The translations under genes were made by a program, and so were the position numbers. Shown here piece after piece: positions 7,388 to 9,607 of a stretch of DNA of 9,607 nucleotides. Under the pieces are notes generated by a model, which had not been told where the DNA came from, did not search any database, and saw only the letters and a list, made by a program, of their open reading frames with translations. The DNA lies in the NCBI GenBank assembly GCA_016868485.1, contig VGGT01000055.1:1-9607 (forward strand), written 5' to 3'. The stretch comes from Bacteroidota bacterium (GTDB lineage: Bacteria; Bacteroidota; Bacteroidia; UBA7662). How positions within the stretch are numbered: position 1 is the stretch's first letter; every line of letters begins with the position of its first letter.

Positions 7388-7839
7388 AGCGTACGATCAG
7401 AAATTGGGTTTTGCCCTGGGCGAACCATAAGTTTATACGAAGTACGGGTTGTTGAACGAACTTCCACACTGTCCTCGTTGTATTTTGACGGGCATTTGGT
7501 CAAGATTTTACTGGCTTCGAACGCAGAACCCGACATTTTCCCAATGATCACCACTTGCTCTGAACGTTCAAAATCCTGGGGTTTACTGTCGTGATACACC
7601 ACCTGCCGCACAGCGCCCGCTTGGTCTTTCAGAAAGAAACGAAACAAATTGGGGTCCTTTAAGGGATCGTATTCCATTTCATTGGGGTTATGCAAGGTGC
7701 CCACCACATGAAATTCTTTGCCCGGATTCGCTTCCGCCGTGGCAAAATTCTCGTATGAACTGCTTTCATCGACCGTGCTGAGTATCACCCCAGCAGCCAC
7801 AACAATCAGCAACAACAGGAATAAATGTACTTTCGACAT
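7384..7839 (-). CDS. ccmE: Cytochrome c maturation haem chaperone CcmE, CxxxY type
   Basis: Periplasmic haem chaperone anchored by one N-terminal helix (residues 5-21); it binds haem covalently and passes it to CcmF. The 151-residue protein has the OB-fold beta barrel of the family: EFHVVGTLHNP (42-52), RFFLKDQAGAVRQVVYH (67-83), EQVVIIGKMSGSAFEASKIL (94-113). The haem-attachment segment is ILTKCPSKYNED (112-123), with Cys116 and Tyr120, so the usual HxxxY of proteobacterial CcmE is replaced by CxxxY. The ATG at 7839 is chosen because the anchor helix follows at once; the frame continues to a TTG at 7911 that would add 24 non-family residues. It is the first gene of the minus-strand block, and its stop overlaps the ccmF start by 4 bases. 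ccmA, ccmB, ccmC and ccmH are absent from the window. Confidence 0.92.
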   Translation of the reverse strand: MSKVHLFLLLLIVVAAGVILSTVDESSSYENFATAEANPGKEFHVVGTLHNPNEMEYDPLKDPNLFRFFLKDQAGAVRQVVYHDSKPQDFERSEQVVIIGKMSGSAFEASKILTKCPSKYNEDSVEVRSTTRTSYKLMVRPGQNPISDRTL

Positions 7840-7866
7840 AAAATAGGGAACAAATGAAACAGAATG

Positions 7867-7874
7867 CAAATATC
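7867..7874 (-). promoter_or_regulatory. Weak candidate -7 element for ccmE
   Basis: On the minus strand the sequence GATATTTG matches the Bacteroidota -7 consensus TAnnTTTG except at the first base. It lies 27 bases before the ccmE start codon. I find no clear TTTG-type -33 box at the usual distance upstream, so the call is weak. A second one-mismatch match, TTCATTTG at 7858-7851, lies even closer to the start. Confidence 0.15.
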
Positions 7875-7912
7875 GGCATAAAGAGGAGGGAACAGGCTTT
7901 TGGTTGGCCAAT

Positions 7913-7920
7913 TATATTTG
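7913..7920 (+). promoter_or_regulatory. Candidate Bacteroidota -7 promoter element for the FTCD gene
   Basis: TATATTTG is an exact match to the Bacteroidota consensus TAnnTTTG. It ends 4 bases before the ATG at 7925, so a transcript started from it at the usual distance would begin at or next to the start codon and be nearly leaderless. No clear -33 TTTG box is seen; the nearest, in CTTTTGG at 7897-7903, is too close. The match could be chance in AT-rich intergenic DNA. Confidence 0.3.
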
Positions 7921-7924
7921 CCCC

Positions 7925-9607
7925 ATGAATCCAATCATCGAATGTGTGCCCAACTTTTCGGAAGGGCGCGACCTGCGCATACTCGACGCGATCAGCGCTG
8001 CGATTTCCAGTACCGAAGGTGTCCGCTTACTCCACCGCGATCCAGGTAAGGCCACCAACAGAACCGTGTATACCTTCGTAGGACATCCCGAAGCGGTGGT
8101 AGAAGCCGCATTCAAAGCTATTTCCGTCGCCGGACGCCTCATCGACATGCGGCAACACCAAGGCGAACACGCACGCATGGGCGCTACCGATGTTTGCCCA
8201 TTCATACCGATTTCGGGCATCAGTATGGAAGAAACCGTTCTATATTCCCGAAAACTGGCAAAAAGAGTGGGCGAGGAGCTCAATATTCCTGTCTACCTCT
8301 ACGAAGCATCGGCCACCCAGCCGTCGCGCAGAAATCTGGCCGATATCCGTGCGGGAGAATATGAAGGACTACCAGCCAAGCTGAACGACCCCAACTGGAA
8401 GCCCGATTTTGGGCCAGACACCTTCAATGCGCAATCGGGCGCCACGGTAATCGGGGCGCGTCCATTTTTAGTAGCCTACAACATCAATTTAAACACACCA
8501 TCGGTACGCTTGGCCAATTCGGTCGCCTTCGATGTGCGCGAAGCCGGAAGGATCAGACGTGAGGGGCACCCCATAACGGGTAAAATCATGTTGGATGAGG
8601 ATGGACAACCGCTGCGCATACCCGGTACCTTAAAAGCGGTAAAGGCTGTGGGATGGTATATAGAAGAATACAAAACGGCCCAGATCTCCATGAATCTCAC
8701 CGATTTAACGCAAACTCCTTTGCATATGGCGTTTGATGAGGTGGTACGTGCGGCCACTGCGCGGGGTATACGGGTAACAGGTTCTGAATTGGTAGGCCTC
8801 GTACCCCGTTCGTGTTTGGTCGACGCCGGTCGGCATTTCCTTAAAAAAATGGGACGCAGTGAAGGCGTTTCGGAAAAAGAACTCATCGACTGCGCCGTGC
8901 GCACCATGGGACTGTCGGAACTTTCACCCTTCCAGCCCGAAGAGCGGGTCATTGAATACAAAATGTCTTCAAGTGCCGACCAAAGGCTAATGCACTTATC
9001 GCTTTCAGACCTGGCCGATGAAACAGCGAGCGAATCCCCGGCACCCGGAGGCGGTTCAATTTCAGCGGCCGTTGGGGCACTGGCTGCTGCGCTTGGTGCC
9101 ATGGTAGCCAATTTGTCGGCGGGTAAAAGGGGATGGGAAGCGCACTTGGATCGCTTTAGTGAATTAGCGCGGATTTGCCAGAAGCAAAAGGAGCTGCTCT
9201 TGCGCAAGGTCGATGAAGACACCCGCGCCTTTGATGGCATCATGAATGCCTTTGCACTGCCCAAAAGCTCGGAGGAAGAAAAAGCGGAACGCAAGCAACG
9301 AATCGAGCAAGCAACGGTCTATGCGACCCATGTGCCCCTCGAAACCATGAAGATGGCGCTCGCCTGCCTCGATCCCATTCAAGAACTCATCGAAAAGGGG
9401 AACCCCAACTCCGTATCGGATGTGGGCGTTGCCGTGTTGTGCATCCGAAGCGCTGTATATGGCGCGTGGATGAATGTCACCATCAACGCGGGCAGTCTGG
9501 CCGACCAAAAGAAATCAGCTGAATTTCGCCAGGAGGCCGATCATCTGCTTCAAAAGTGTTTGGAAATTGAACCCATACTGCTCGATGCGGTGCGCGTCAA
9601 ATTAGTC
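7925..9607 (+). CDS. ftcD: Formimidoyltransferase-cyclodeaminase (FTCD), 3' end beyond window
   Basis: Bifunctional folate enzyme of histidine degradation. The N-terminal part moves the formimino group of N-formimidoyl-glutamate to tetrahydrofolate; the C-terminal part deaminates it to 5,10-methenyl-tetrahydrofolate and ammonia. The frame stays open for 561 codons from the ATG at 7925 to the window edge, close to the usual full length, so only the last residues should be missing. The transferase half (about 1-330) opens with CVPNFSEGR (7-15) and contains QGEHARMGATDVCPFIP (79-95), where His82 corresponds to the catalytic His82 of mammalian FTCD; NLADIRAGEYEGL (137-149) is also typical. The cyclodeaminase half (about 355-561) has SESPAPGGGSISAAVGAL (369-386) and GNPNSVSDVGVAV (492-504). 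A hutI or hutU gene could follow, but that is outside the window. It is divergent from ccmE across 85 bp. Confidence 0.93.
   Translation, partial: MNPIIECVPNFSEGRDLRILDAISAAISSTEGVRLLHRDPGKATNRTVYTFVGHPEAVVEAAFKAISVAGRLIDMRQHQGEHARMGATDVCPFIPISGISMEETVLYSRKLAKRVGEELNIPVYLYEASATQPSRRNLADIRAGEYEGLPAKLNDPNWKPDFGPDTFNAQSGATVIGARPFLVAYNINLNTPSVRLANSVAFDVREAGRIRREGHPITGKIMLDEDGQPLRIPGTLKAVKAVGWYIEEYKTAQISMNLTDLTQTPLHMAFDEVVRAATARGIRVTGSELVGLVPRSCLVDAGRHFLKKMGRSEGVSEKELIDCAVRTMGLSELSPFQPEERVIEYKMSSSADQRLMHLSLSDLADETASESPAPGGGSISAAVGALAAALGAMVANLSAGKRGWEAHLDRFSELARICQKQKELLLRKVDEDTRAFDGIMNAFALPKSSEEEKAERKQRIEQATVYATHVPLETMKMALACLDPIQELIEKGNPNSVSDVGVAVLCIRSAVYGAWMNVTINAGSLADQKKSAEFRQEADHLLQKCLEIEPILLDAVRVKLV

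Noticed and set aside
7840..7911. Longer N-terminus for CcmE from a TTG
   Set aside because: The anchor helix characteristic of CcmE begins just after the ATG at 7839; the added residues look like translated intergenic DNA.
8476..9294. 272-residue open frame on the minus strand
   Set aside because: It is antisense to the FTCD gene, is very rich in Ser and Arg with no recognisable domain, and the + strand frame has clear enzyme motifs throughout.

Overview
The window looks like chromosomal DNA from a member of the Bacteroidota, probably an aerobic, carotenoid-making flavobacterium-like organism. Four things point that way: a TonB-dependent receptor with an N-terminal carboxypeptidase-regulatory-like domain, a small protein of the Lacal_2735 type, a CcmE whose haem-binding motif is CxxxY, and starts without Shine-Dalgarno sequences. 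I see no transposase, integrase, phage gene, tRNA, rRNA or CRISPR array. Assignments rest on motifs read by eye, not on database searches.

Left block, + strand (28-3910). A lipoprotein-type glutathione peroxidase is followed after 7 bases by a CrtW-like beta-carotene ketolase. The two look like an operon that protects against oxidative damage: one gene reduces peroxides at the membrane, the other makes keto-carotenoids. Immediately after the ketolase stop codons lie six head-to-tail copies of a 24-bp unit (1303-1454), and 20 bases later an 811-residue TonB-dependent outer-membrane receptor begins. The repeat block is the least ordinary part of the window.

Middle block, - strand (7839 down to 3927). 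ccmE, ccmF, a Rossmann/DUF2520 protein and a 57-residue Lacal_2735-like protein run in the same direction. ccmE and ccmF overlap by 4 bases and ccmF overlaps the DUF2520 gene by 17. CcmE carries haem in the periplasm and CcmF attaches it to apocytochrome c. CcmA, CcmB, CcmC and CcmH are not in the window. The block converges on the receptor gene with only 16 bases between stop codons.

Right block, + strand (7925 to the window end). A bifunctional glutamate formimidoyltransferase/formimidotetrahydrofolate cyclodeaminase gene has no stop codon inside the window and is nearly complete (561 codons seen). It belongs to histidine degradation and one-carbon metabolism. An 85-bp divergent intergenic region separates it from ccmE and holds one exact Bacteroidota-type -7 motif very close to the start codon.

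Overall this is mostly ordinary core metabolism. I do not see a convincing undescribed multi-gene system. The points most worth a second look are the 24-bp tandem array, the CxxxY CcmE, and the peroxidase-ketolase pairing.
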